A model generated the notes under the pieces. It ran no database searches. It was not told the DNA's origin and was given only the letters and a program-made list of their open reading frames with translations. A stretch of 64,000 bases of DNA from assembly GCF_021869535.1 (NCBI RefSeq), contig NW_026262742.1, positions 434,001 to 498,000 of the forward strand. The letters run 5' to 3'. The stretch is from Mytilus californianus. Lineage: Eukaryota > Mollusca > Bivalvia > Mytilida > Mytilidae. Position numbers and translations under genes: made by a program. This document shows positions 54,125 through 64,000 of this stretch, one piece after another (position 1 is the stretch's first letter; the number at the start of each line of letters is the position of its first letter).

Positions 54125-54888
54125 TTAAATACCTTAAGAAGACAGGTAATTGCTTACCATATAGAAGATTTTGTAACATGCTTATAGAAGATTTGGCATT
54201 TACACAAAGGATTAATCAAATAGCTCAAGTAACTTATTATTCCTAGAAGATATTGGAATTAATTCAATACCAAATTATGAGTGTCATACATTATTAGTGT
54301 TGTTATAAGTTCAAATTTAACAGGAGGATTATTGTGAGAATCTCAGAAATCAATCTATGATTGCCATTTCCTACCTATAACACTATCAGATCTACAATTA
54401 ATTATCCAAGCTCTGTTTTCTCTTTCTTCTGATCTTTTTCATCGTCTTATGATTTGTATCGATCTGCGTTCTTCTGTATACATTCTGTAATTCGTATAAT
54501 CCACAGTAAATGTTCCAAAGAGAAATTGTTGAAATCGACCAAACTGTTGCAGACTTTTAAAACAAATGTTAATCTTCAAAACCAGGTGTGAAAATCAGCA
54601 AAAATATTTACTTTGAAATGTACAGATTGTGTGCTTCTGATCATATCAAAATAACGCATTAAAGATGCCTTCGTTAAAAAGACGATTAGCACAACAGCAG
54701 ATTGGAAATCAGAAAGTTGCCAAATTATTCCATTACTTCGTTTTTCAATAAAGATTCTACTTGATACATATTTTAAATACAATATTTTTCCCCGACCCTC
54801 ACGATGTTTTAAGTGATGTACGACATTTTCTACGCGTTCTTATTAGGCAAATGTCCGGGATGCGATGTTCAACATAAATTAAAACTAG
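54125..54888. other. Intergenic, nothing recognised
   Basis: AT-rich sequence without supported coding. Confidence 0.5.
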
Positions 54889-55890
54889 AGGCTTTTAAGA
54901 GACCGTGTCGCTCACCTGTATTTACTGATGCTTTGGAAATCATGCAAAATAATGTTAAAATCATAATTAATAGTAGTAGTAGATATTATAGTGATATCTA
55001 AGATAATAAACTGCAAAATTTCCGTAAAATTACTAACTCTGGGGCCGCAACCCAACAAGGTTTGTCGGATTCGATTGAAAATTTCAGGGCAGATAAATCT
55101 AGAACTGATGAACATTTTTGCCGCCTGTCAGATTTTCTCTTAATGCTTTAGTTTCAGAGATAAAAACCAAAAACTGCATTTTACCCCTATGTTCTATTTT
55201 TTACCATGTCGGCCATGATGGTTGGAAGGCGGGGTCATCGGACACATTTTTTAAACTAGACACCCTATTAATTACAATGGCCAAGAATGGTTATATTTGT
55301 CTCAGTAGTTTCAGAGAAGATTTTTGTAAAAGATTACAAAAATTTACGAAAAATTGACTAAAAAGGGCAATAACTCCAAAAGGGGTCGACTGACAAATTT
55401 GGTGATGTCGACTTATTTGTAGATCTTACCTTGCTGATCATTATTGCTGTTCACAGTTTATCTCCTTCTGTAATAATAATCAAGATAATAACCAAAATCT
55501 GCAAAATCTCCTTAAAATAACCAATTCAGGGGCAGCAACCCAACAATGGGTTGTCGGATTCATCTGAAAATTTCAGGGTGGATAGATCTCAACCTGATGA
55601 ACATTTTAACCTGTGTCAGATTTGCTCTAAATGCTTTAGTTTCAGAGATATGAGCCATAAACTGCATTTTACCCCTATGTTCTATTTTTAGCCATGTTGG
55701 TTGGCAGGCGGGGGTCATCGGACAATTTTTTTTAAACAAGATATTCTAGTGATGATTGTGGCTAAGTTTGGTTAAATCTGGGCCATTATTTTAAGAGAAG
55801 TTTTTTTTGTAAAAGTCAACAAACGACGAAGACGACGGACGCCAATTGATGAGAAAAGTTTACTTGACCTTTCAGGTCAGGTGAGCTAAA
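54889..55890 (+). repeat. Hairpin-ended GCTCAC repeat, full diverged copy
   Basis: The 5' end AGAGGCTTTTAAGAGACC followed by TCGCTCACCTG corresponds to 23041-23070. Two internal units (about 54940-55320 and 55320-55790) carry GGGCAATAACTCC, GGGCAGCAACCCAAC and ATGTTCTATTTTTAGCC blocks. The 3' end has CGACGAAGACGACGG and a stem-loop at 55858-55886, where TGACCT pairs with AGGTCA and the outer TTAC/GTGA is partly decayed. Confidence 0.85.
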
Positions 55891-56484
55891 AATAAATCGT
55901 TATCAAGATGAATTAAAATGTTCGTGAATAAAGTAAATGAAGAAAAGTTCTAATATAATTATGTAAAAACGAAGAGTACGAACTATGTTACTGAATAAAA
56001 TTAAAACAAAAATTTTTTTTAAAGTAATTACGTTTTGGTTAAGAAAAAGGAATCGTAAATAGTAAAAGTAAAATCACAAAAATACTGAACTCCGAGGAAA
56101 AATTAAAACGGAAGTCCCTTATCAAATAGCAAAATCAAAAGCACAAACACATTAAACGAATGGATAACAGTTTAAGCTGTAAACTATTTTTGTTCCCACG
56201 TATGTTTCTATAAAATTTTACATTATTTATTTTCTATTTAATAAATATCTCCTGACGAGACTACTAGTGTCAAAACTCCAACTAATGTTACCTCAAATCA
56301 GGATGTAGTCGCCCAACCAATTAAATGTCTCTGACATGACAGCAAAATCAGCAAGGCACGTCAACCCAGGTAGCTGGTGAACATCAAAACTCAACTGTAA
56401 CAGACATAGAGCAGTTGAGACCCTAACTTAAACAATAACAACAAAATGACCAATCACCAACTCAATCTCCACGATGTGAATGTA
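55891..56484. repeat. Second copy of the AAATACTGAACTCC repeat in spacer
   Basis: At about 56065-56178 the block ATCACAAAAATACTGAACTC followed by AACGGAAGTCCCT repeats that of 7497-7660. The remainder shows no supported feature. Confidence 0.6.
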
Positions 56485-56977
56485 GGACAGAAAGTCACAG
56501 GACAAAAAGTCACAGACAAAAAGTCACGGACGAAAAGTCACAGGACAAAAAGTCACAATTCAGTTTCGAGATTAAATTTCTTTTAACAAGAAAACACTAA
56601 TTTAAAAAATAATTTTTTTGTTTTTTCTTGAACTATTATATATGAAGCAACTTTGTAATTAAAATTTATTCAATAAATATCAATAATGATCAAATAATTG
56701 TTATGAAAACAAAATGTCAAAGTGGCTTGGTACTTAAATGGCTTCATTGTGCCAAGAAATATATCCTTTGCATGATTAAAATTTAATAAATTTTCATTTA
56801 TCAAGGCTTATGAACAATTTCCTAAACTTAAAAATGAATATATGTAATAAAAAGAAATTATTTCAAGATCTTTCTTTTATATATTCAAACAATTCTCAAC
56901 AAATTATTTGTGACTTTTTGTCCTATCAAATTTGTGACTTTATGTCCTGTGACTTTTTGTCCTGTGACTTTCTGTCC
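56485..56977. mobile_element. Foldback (MITE-like) element with repeat-built inverted ends
   Basis: The left arm (56485-56558) is four to five tandem copies of GGACAAAAAGTCACA-like words, starting GGACAGAAAGTCACAG. The right arm (56908-56977) is the inverse, ending CTGTGACTTTCTGTCC. The arms enclose about 350 bp of AT-rich, non-coding sequence. The two outermost 16 bases are perfect inverted complements. No target-site duplication was found. The terminal motif also occurs alone at 22077. Confidence 0.75.
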
Positions 56978-57580
56978 ATTTCCCTTTTAGTCTTATATAG
57001 AGATGCTGTATTTCTTGGCAAGAAGACATCAATCATCTCCCCTGTTCATATTTGGTATTAACAAGATAACGTGATAAAAACAATTAAAACAGGTCAATTA
57101 ACACTTGTTGTTATATGTGTGAATATACTGTGGCCGTGGAGCCTTGTTTTAAAACGTAAATTGTGCAATGTCATGGGACTTTCAACCTGGTTAATTTAAA
57201 AATATAGTATTTACACTTGGGAAACGTTCTTTGAACTTCAAAATATTGATGTTACCTTATAAATTTGTCATTAAGTAACTTTTAAATCCCAAACTGTTAT
57301 ATTTTCCTTGAATTTAGCCATGCTTTTTATTAGAGGAGTTCCGAAAATTATTATCTCTCTAGATTTTTCCATTGGGTGCGTTCGGAGATCTTTCTCTGTG
57401 CGTTTTTCTAAATCGAGGCATAACAAGTTTTTAATAGTAAATTTCATTGGTTTAACTTGTGTGTTGATATTTCTTATTGGGTTTATAAATTAAGATATAG
57501 TTTCTATAACTAGAACTTAATTAGTATATAAGGCCCACATATTCTTAATATGATTGCTTTTTATGTAAGAGCCACTTGTC
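56978..57580. other. Spacer before the Gypsy LTR
   Basis: No supported gene; one short frame at 57308 has no recognisable content. Confidence 0.5.
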
Positions 57581-58312
57581 TGTAACAGACTCTTAAGGTA
57601 GGTGCCTATTAAATTAGGACTGTTTTCTACTAGCCAGCGTTAGTCTTCGACTATTAGCAACTTGGCTGATGCGTTAGTTACGACTTACAATTTTGGCTTG
57701 TTGTAAGACAAAACTTTGGCAAAACTTTTCAAACTGTTTAGCTTCCACGTCTGGTTTTTTCCTTCCCAAATTTAATTAAGTAGCCTGTTTATTTTATAAA
57801 ACAAGTTTAGGTAACTAGTGTTAAGTAAGTAGGAAATTAAGGTTTTTCAATATTATTTTAGAAAAGGGGAGATAACTTTGCCCAATTTTCATTACACTGT
57901 GCTTTATAGGTGAAGTGTTGATTTGATGTATATTTATATTAAATTCTGACATGTAGATTTGTCGTTATAACATCATTAAACTATGTGAACTTGATTGTCT
58001 TTATTTAAATAAGCTACCAAGAGGAGTCAAAGACTCAGGATCGAACTACAACATAACCTAGAGCTTAGATATACCCTGTTTTAAAGGTTTAGTCATTAAC
58101 ATGACACCGTTCATATTATTTTGGTTGTTTTAGTCATTGTCAATAATTCTGGTTGTTCCTTTTTGGTTTTTGGTGGTTTGAATCTTCCAATATATTATTT
58201 AGGTTGATCTCCTTGAACAATCATACCGTACTAAAACAAGACATCAACATTTACAAATAAACAATTCAGAAATTACATGAAAAACAAGACAGGATAACTA
58301 GCTCCGGTTACA
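57581..58312 (+). repeat. 5' LTR of Ty3/Gypsy element
   Basis: The boundaries are set by TGTAAC at 57581 and GTTACA ending at 58312, perfect 6 bp inverted ends of the TG...CA type, followed three bases later by a primer-binding-site-like sequence. Length is 732 bp. An AATAAA lies at about 58255. The flanking bases TTGTC (57576-57580) would be half of the target-site duplication. The matching 3' LTR is not within the window, so identity between LTRs (age) cannot be read. Confidence 0.7.
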
Positions 58313-58315
58313 TTT

Positions 58316-58333
58316 TGGTGGCAGCGGTGGGAC
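58316..58333 (+). other. Primer binding site of the Gypsy element
   Basis: TGGTGGCAGCGGTGGGA begins with TGG, the complement of a tRNA CCA end, just inside the LTR. Which tRNA primes is not decided here. Confidence 0.6.
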
Positions 58334-58444
58334 CCTGCTGTAAAAATTTTGGCCCCTCTTTAAACTGGTGATTAATTAATTATTTTGTTTAAATAAAGAA
58401 CTTATTAAGACTTTATAAATAGGATTTATAAATATAAGAATATA

Positions 58445-59785
58445 ATGGCAAATATAAGTGAATTTAGAGACCAGTGTAAACAAATGATAGGTCAATTACA
58501 AGTTCAAATTGAAAACTTAGGAGTAGATATTTCACAAAGTAGGGAACAAAACTCCAGATCAGATCTGTCTTTGATTAGCCCTTTGGGTTTACCACGTCCT
58601 ATAAATTATGGAAATGAAGAACAGAGAGCCGAATCGACCAGAGCGTCTGAAACTGATTTTAAGAGGTCCCGTCCAAGATACGATGGTGATGAGGAGTCTT
58701 CCTCATACCAAAGTCGCGAAGGCTTGTATTACATAAGCCGACAAACCAACGAGGTACCGAGTGATGGATTTGTTGATCAAAACAACTGTGAAGTCACCCC
58801 TCAAATCAGAAAAACATCTTCAGTAGGGACTAGCGTGCCGTCTCGAGCTCCATTATTAGTTACACCTAAATCTGTACCAAGTAATATGGCCAGTAAAAAT
58901 CTTGTACAAACCAATGTACAGCCGCCTGCACCGAGGCATGTTAGCTTTAATCATCCTAAACCGCGTATATTACGGAGAGAAAGAGAACCGGATAAGTTCG
59001 ATTGTAAAAGCGTTGATTGGCAAGACTATATAGTTCACTTTGAACAAACTGCTCAATGGAATGATTGGGATGACGAATCGAAAGCACAACAATTGTGTAT
59101 GTGTTTACGTGGCACCGCACAGAAGTTACTTGGAGATGCAAAGTCAAACGTATTGGCAGATTATACTTTACTCAAAGATATGTTGAGCAGACGATTTGCT
59201 CCGAAGGAAAGAATAACCGCTTATAGATGCGAGTTTAATAGTAGGATACGTAGAAAAAGCGAGTCGATTCAAGACTACGGTTACGCTCTTCGAAGGCTTG
59301 TACGTTTAGCCTATCCAGATTTGGAAAAAACTGAAGACTTAGCCATTGACCAATTTAAACGAGGATTAGGAAATTTTGACGTTCAGAAACGCGTCCAGTT
59401 CTCACATCCTACTACTTTAGAAAGCGCGATCGCATTAGTCATTGAGTATGAAGCGTTTGTTGGTTCTATGTCAACTGAAGTCCGTAAACCAAAAGAACAG
59501 ACTGAAGAACATGCAGCTGCTATACAAGTTGTAAAACGGTCCGATAAGAATGATAAGGGAAACACTGAGAATGTTAAAACTCAGTCAGATCTGTCTGAAG
59601 TTACCCGAACTATAATGAATTGTTTTGAACAGTTATCCAAAAAAATTGAGGAGATAAATAAAACTATTCCCCGACAATGTACTAAATGTAGGTTAGGTCA
59701 CGTAGTTAAGGATTGTAGGGTTCCAACTTGTTATAATTGTCAAAAAGTAGGACATGTTAGCAAAAATTGTAAGGCTCCAAGGTGA
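58445..59785 (+). CDS. gag: Gypsy gag polyprotein, intact
   Basis: A 446-codon ORF starts MANISEFRDQCKQMIGQLQV, 132 bases after the LTR. The first ~150 residues are polar and probably disordered. Residues ~195-340 form a retrotransposon capsid-like domain: WQDYIVHFEQTAQWNDWD, LCMCLRGTAQKLLGD, LSRRFAPKERITAYRCEF and SAIALVIEYEAF. The end carries two zinc knuckles: CTKCRLGHVVKDC, a variant one residue shorter than standard, and CYNCQKVGHVSKNC, which is canonical CX2CX4HX4C. The product would form the virus-like particle and bind genomic RNA. No lesion is seen, in contrast to pol, which begins after a short gap in another frame. Confidence 0.9.
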   Translation: MANISEFRDQCKQMIGQLQVQIENLGVDISQSREQNSRSDLSLISPLGLPRPINYGNEEQRAESTRASETDFKRSRPRYDGDEESSSYQSREGLYYISRQTNEVPSDGFVDQNNCEVTPQIRKTSSVGTSVPSRAPLLVTPKSVPSNMASKNLVQTNVQPPAPRHVSFNHPKPRILRREREPDKFDCKSVDWQDYIVHFEQTAQWNDWDDESKAQQLCMCLRGTAQKLLGDAKSNVLADYTLLKDMLSRRFAPKERITAYRCEFNSRIRRKSESIQDYGYALRRLVRLAYPDLEKTEDLAIDQFKRGLGNFDVQKRVQFSHPTTLESAIALVIEYEAFVGSMSTEVRKPKEQTEEHAAAIQVVKRSDKNDKGNTENVKTQSDLSEVTRTIMNCFEQLSKKIEEINKTIPRQCTKCRLGHVVKDCRVPTCYNCQKVGHVSKNCKAPR

Positions 59786-59857
59786 AATAAGAGACAAAAC
59801 AATCCAAATCAAGATTTAAACAAGGGAAGCCTGAGTTCAGGGTCAGAAACCCAGGCT

Positions 59858-62800
59858 GCGGAACAGAAATAAGGCCCAGTATAAAAGTAAACCCTATTAA
59901 ACAAAATGGTCTATTTGCTTCTGTGAAAGTAGGATTAAATAAGGGTAGTTTTCTTTTAGACACAGGCGCAGTTGTTAGTTGTGTCTCTTAAGCAAAGCTT
60001 GATGAATTTAACATTGATGAACTGAAAGTTCAAGATATTTTAACTTCGTTAACTACGGTAGGAGGCCAAGAGTTAAAAGTACATGGACAAGTTACCTTAG
60101 AGTTCTTTATTCAAGGCATTCCTTTTACACATGACTTTGTCATAGCTGAACTAGATGATCTTGAGGGAATATTAGGCATAGATTTTTTTAGAAGCCAATG
60201 AAGCTCAAATAAACATTTCTAAGTCTTTATTGATCATGCCAGATGATAGTACCATAAAGCTTCATAAGCAACAAAATAAACATTGTGCCTTAATTAGACT
60301 CTCAGATAGACTTGTTTTACCAGCTAATACTGAGTCAGTATTTCAAATTAAAGTTCCTAAAAAACATTAAGGAAGAAGACATGCTTGTCGAACGAAATGC
60401 AAGATTAATTAGAAATGGAATTTTGATTTCTACTGCTTTAGTAAATACAACTAAACGTAAGGTTGCCATTTCTGCAATAAATTGTAGGGATCGAGATGTA
60501 ACTTTAAAAAGAAATAAAGTTGTTGGTAGTATACAAACAGTTAAAACAATTTCTGATTCAGTTAGTGCAAATGAGTTAAACAATTTATCTGAACTTCCAG
60601 AACATTTAACAGGTCTGATTGATAGGGTTTCTTCAAAAATGACTGAGAGTCAAAAACAGGATTTAAGTAAACTGGTGATAAAATATCAGGATATTTTTTT
60701 GGGTCCCGACGGAAAACTTGGAAAAACAGATATTGTCAGGCATACAATAGATACTGGGAACACAAAGCCTGTTAAGATACCTCCCAGGAGGGTACCCATT
60801 AAACAAAGGGAAATAATTGAACAAGAGTTAGAGAAAATGTTACAAAATGATGTAATTGAACCAAGTTGTAGTCCTTGGAGTGCCCCAGTCACACTTTGCT
60901 TAAAGAAAGACTCAACATGGCGCTTCTGTATTGATTACAGGGTTTTGAACTTACATACTTTAAAGGATTCGTACCCCTTGCCCCGTATAGACTCTTCTCT
61001 TGACTCCCTAGGGAACAATAAGTGGTTTAGCACTATCGATTTAGCTTCCGGTTATTGGCAGGAACTCGTTGATGAAAAAGATAGGACTAAAACTGCCTTT
61101 TCTTGCCACAAGGGGTTATTTCAGTTCAAAGTGATGCCATTTGGGTTGTGTAATGCGCCCAGTTGTTTTGAAAGGTTGATGGACATTGTTCTAAAGGGTT
61201 ATCAGTGGGAAAGGTGTATGTGTTACCTAGATGATGTCATTATTTTTGGCCTTACTTTTGAGAAGGCTCTAGAGAATTTAGACCTTGTTTTTGACAGATT
61301 TAGAAAGGCTAATCTTAAGCTTAAACCTAAGAAATGCTTTCTTTTTCAACACCAGGTATTATATTTAGGACATTTAGTTAGTGATAAGGGAATAGCTTGT
61401 GACCCAGCAAAAATTGAAAGTGTTAGTGATTGGCCAGTCCCTAAAAATGTAAATGAAGTCCGCAGTTTTCTCGGCATGGCAGGGTATTATAGGAGGTTTA
61501 TCCCTAGTTTTTCAGAAAAAGCATCGCCAATGACAAATTTGACGAAAAAGGGCTTGAAATTTTTGTGGGATCAAGATTGTCAAAATGCTTTTTTGAAAAG
61601 TTTTGAAAGAGAAACTTATTTCTGCTCCCATTTTAAGTTACCCTATAGGGGATGGTGAATTTATTCTGGATACGGATGCTAGTGGTCATGCAATAGGTGC
61701 TGTCCTTTCACAGGTACAGGATGGTGAGGAAAAGGTTATTGCCTATGCTAGTCGAATTTTGAGTGATACCCAACAAAAATATTGTACTACGTACCGGGAA
61801 CTTTTAGCGGAAATTACCTTTGTCAAATATTTTCGCCACTACCTGTTAGGTCAAAAATTTAGGATTCGCACAGATCATGCATCTTTAATTTGGTTGAAGA
61901 ATTTTAAACACCCAGAAGGTATGGTTGCTAGGTGGATTTCTGTCTTGGATACCTATGATTATGAGATTGAATATCGAAAAGGTACTCAGCATACGAATGC
62001 TGATGTTTTGTCCAGAAAACCGTTTAGGTTGTGTAAACGCTCTGATTGTCCTGCGTGTGATAAGAATCAAGTAGGTCAGAGTGGTGATAACCCCGATAAA
62101 TGTCTTCTAGCACCCATTAGGCCTGGAAATAGTGATTTAGATGAAACAATTCCCTATGTTGAAGATGATAGTGATAACGAAGGTGAATTTGATTTGCTCC
62201 AAATTTCGAATTGGTTAAGAGTTTGGACAAGTGAAGAGAAAGTCTCTTGGCAGGATAATGACCCAGATATTTCAAAAATTGTAAATATGTTAGGAGAGTT
62301 TGATGAAAAACCTGACAAGGAAGTAGTTTCCGGTTGTTCATACGGAATTAGAAATTTATGGAGTGTATGGGAGTCTTTGTCAATAGAAAATGGCTTACTG
62401 TATTATAGGATTGAAACGGATAATGATGAAAATCTTGTTTTGGTAGCCCCAGCAGAAATTAGGAATCAAATTATGAAAGAATTTCATAATTCAGTAATAT
62501 CTGGTCACTTAGGTAGAGATCGAACAATTAGAGCAATTAAAAATAGGTTTTATTGGCCTGGAATGACTTCTGATATAAGTTCATGGGTTCGTGAGTGCAT
62601 TGTTTGTGCTAAAGCTAAACCTGGCCCAGGTATAGGTAGATTTCCTTTACAAAGTCTTTAGTGGGTTGTCCATTCGATAGGATTGGGGTTGTTGACATTG
62701 TAGGCCCATGTCCCATTACTGAAAATGAGAATGAGTATTTAATTGTAGTACAAGACTACTTTACAAAATGGACTGAGGCTTTTGCAGTTAAGAACCATAA

Positions 62801-63527
62801 TGCTTTAACAGTAGCAGATAAACTAGTTTCTGAAATATTTTGTCGCTTTGGAATGCCCATAAAAATACACAGTAATCAGGGCAGGGAATTTGAATCCATT
62901 CTATTTCAAGCAGTTTGTGATAAGTTGGGAATCGATAAAACTAGAACAACACCCTATCGGCCACAGAGTGATGGTCTTGTTGAACGTATCAACAGAACTT
63001 TACAGAAAATGTTGTCCATGTTTGTCAATAAATTCTGAAATAATTGGGATGATTTATTGCCTTACTTGCTAATGGCTTACAGGGCCACGGAAAATGATTC
63101 AACTGGTGTTAGCCCCCATAAAATGTTGACTGGTAGGGAAATGGTTTATCCGTTAGATATTATGGCTGGAAACCCTTCAACTGTACATACCCCATGCCCA
63201 GTAGAATATGTACAGTGGCTGAATTATTCTTTCAGGAAAACATTTAATTTTGCTAGGGATAAGTTGTCAAAGGCCGCTACTAGGCAAAAGAAAAGTTATG
63301 ATAGGGGACTTAAACCTCGTCAATATGAAGTGAATGATTTTGTCTATAGATAGTATCCCCCTACTGCAGGAATTAAATTAGGGTTAGGTTGGAAAGGTCC
63401 ATATAAAGTAAAAGCCAAACTTTCTGATGTGACTTACAGAATTCAAGAAACCCCTACTGCAAAGGACATAGTAGTTCATGTGGATCATCTAATACCCCAA
63501 TGTCCCTGTCACATGGTTACCACCTGA
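59858..63527 (+). pseudogene. pol: Gypsy pol: protease, RT, RNase H, integrase; multiple breaks
   Basis: Protease: FLLDTGAVVSCVS, then TAA at 59989-59991, later LEGILGIDFF. Reverse transcriptase (ORF 60312-61658): TWRFCIDYRVLN, FSTIDLASGYWQ (Asp A), VMPFGLCNAPSCFERLM, CYLDDVIIF (catalytic Asp pair), VRSFLGMAGYYRRFIP. RNase H (ORF from 61603): FILDTDASGHAIGAVLSQ, YRELLA, RTDHASLIWL, NADVLSRKP. Integrase: HNSVISGHLGRDRT with CIVCAK (zinc), VVQDYFTKW (Asp), HSNQGREF (second catalytic Asp replaced by Asn at 62874), GLVERINRTL (Glu), and VTYRI to HVDHLIP at the end. Further breaks: frameshifts near 60190, 60360, 61600; TAG at 62659; TGA at 63036; TAG at 63351-63353. No env and no chromodomain seen. 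Confidence 0.9.
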
Positions 63528-64000
63528 AATAGAGGATGAAATCCAGTCTGATGAGTCCGATATAGAACCCCCGTCATTTGATTTTCACTTGTCATTTGAT
63601 TAAACTGAAAATGATATTCCCCCTTAATATGGATGTACTAGTAACCCCCTGTACCCCTAGCCCACAAAGAACCAGATGTGGAAGAACAGTGAAAAAGTAT
63701 TCACCGTGTATATAGTTTTAAATTTTTTTGCTTATAATGTTTGTACTGAAATCAGTATTTAGTTTTAAAAAAAAAGAAAAGTTGAAAAATTCAAGTTTGC
63801 ATATTTTTAAATTATATTGGTGCGGTAAAAGTAATAATACTGAGAATGGTACGCAGATGGAATAAGGTATGTACTTTTCATATCTGAATTTAGTTTGAGG
63901 ATTAGAATAAAAATAAGAATATTTGATATGTTTTTATAAGGGTGTAATTTATGCATAGCAGATTTTAATTTATGTTGTTATACAAGCATTAGTGAAGGAT
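63528..64000. other. Gypsy 3' region, LTR not reached
   Basis: Short remnants (SDESDIEPPSF-like acidic tail) follow the pol stop. A purine run at 63767-63780 could be a polypurine tract, but no TGTAAC LTR start follows within the window. Confidence 0.45.

Noticed and set aside
58316-58333. Naming the priming tRNA of the Gypsy element
   Set aside because: The match to a specific tRNA 3' end could not be verified without mussel tRNA sequences.
63767-63780. Purine run as the definite polypurine tract
   Set aside because: No LTR start follows it within the window, so it may be ordinary A-rich sequence.
1-64000. tRNA or rRNA genes
   Set aside because: I saw no sequence with a convincing cloverleaf or conserved rRNA core; a covariance-model scan would be the decisive test.

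Overview
This is nuclear DNA of a metazoan, and most likely a marine mussel (Mytilidae, Mytilus-like). It is AT-rich, contains coding exons bounded by spliceosomal GTAAGT/AG sites, and is packed with LINEs, SINE-like elements, Ty3/Gypsy elements and a Polinton. Several repeat blocks match what I remember of mussel genomes: one containing GAGACAACTCTCCATCCAAG, one containing ACGCGCGTTTCGTCTAC, and one that starts with GCTCACCTG. The genus call rests on memory of those blocks and was not checked by a search. I see no complete, intact host gene, no rRNA or tRNA gene, and nothing prokaryotic.

Layout. 0-11 kb: a ~450 bp satellite array, mussel repeats, a Gypsy RT scrap, a LINE RNase H relic (7.9-8.6 kb) and a long degenerate ACATTCG/TTTTCAAC satellite (8.8-10.4 kb) with a SINE-like insertion. 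13.1-18.9 kb: a decayed, compacted Polinton/Maverick, with protein-primed-type DNA polymerase B on the + strand converging on a major capsid protein, a basic protein, a capsid-like fragment and an integrase on the - strand. 19.3-22.5 kb: a broken host-type gene (signal peptide exon, membrane segment, terminal exon); a paralogue of its terminal exon lies at 40.6-41.4 kb with clean splice sites and a poly(A) signal. 23.0-24.2 kb: a hairpin-ended repeat. 25.0-25.2 kb: an orphan chromodomain. 26.1-30.6 kb: a CR1/L2-like LINE on the - strand. 31.3-34.3 kb: a second, distinct LINE on the + strand whose 5' end is an antisense copy of the first LINE's ORF1. 35.5-38.8 kb: a minus-strand Ty3/Gypsy relic whose pol is followed, in the env position, by an ORF with acidic repeats, a C2H2-like region and a TatD-type metallohydrolase domain. 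38.8-39.1 kb: a signal-peptide, cysteine-rich exon. 41.8-48.5 kb: palindromic and AT-rich minisatellites, a zinc-finger exon and an I/Nimb-like LINE with RNase H. 48.6-53.1 kb: short minus-strand coding segments with splice sites. 54.9-57.0 kb: a second large hairpin-ended repeat and a foldback element. 57.6-64.0 kb: a Ty3/Gypsy element with a definable 5' LTR, an intact gag and a broken pol; its 3' LTR lies beyond the window.

Throughout, about 15 copies of one ~425 bp SINE-like family occur. It has a C-rich 5' end, a (TCAA)n 3' tail and 12-14 bp target-site duplications, and several copies interrupt older repeats, so the order of insertion can be read.

Almost every mobile-element ORF is broken by stops, homopolymer frameshifts or short tandem duplications. 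The observations I consider most worth follow-up are the Gypsy-associated TatD ORF, the small signal-peptide/membrane gene family (19.3 and 40.6 kb), the repeat family with covarying terminal hairpins, and the compact Polinton with the separated chromodomain.
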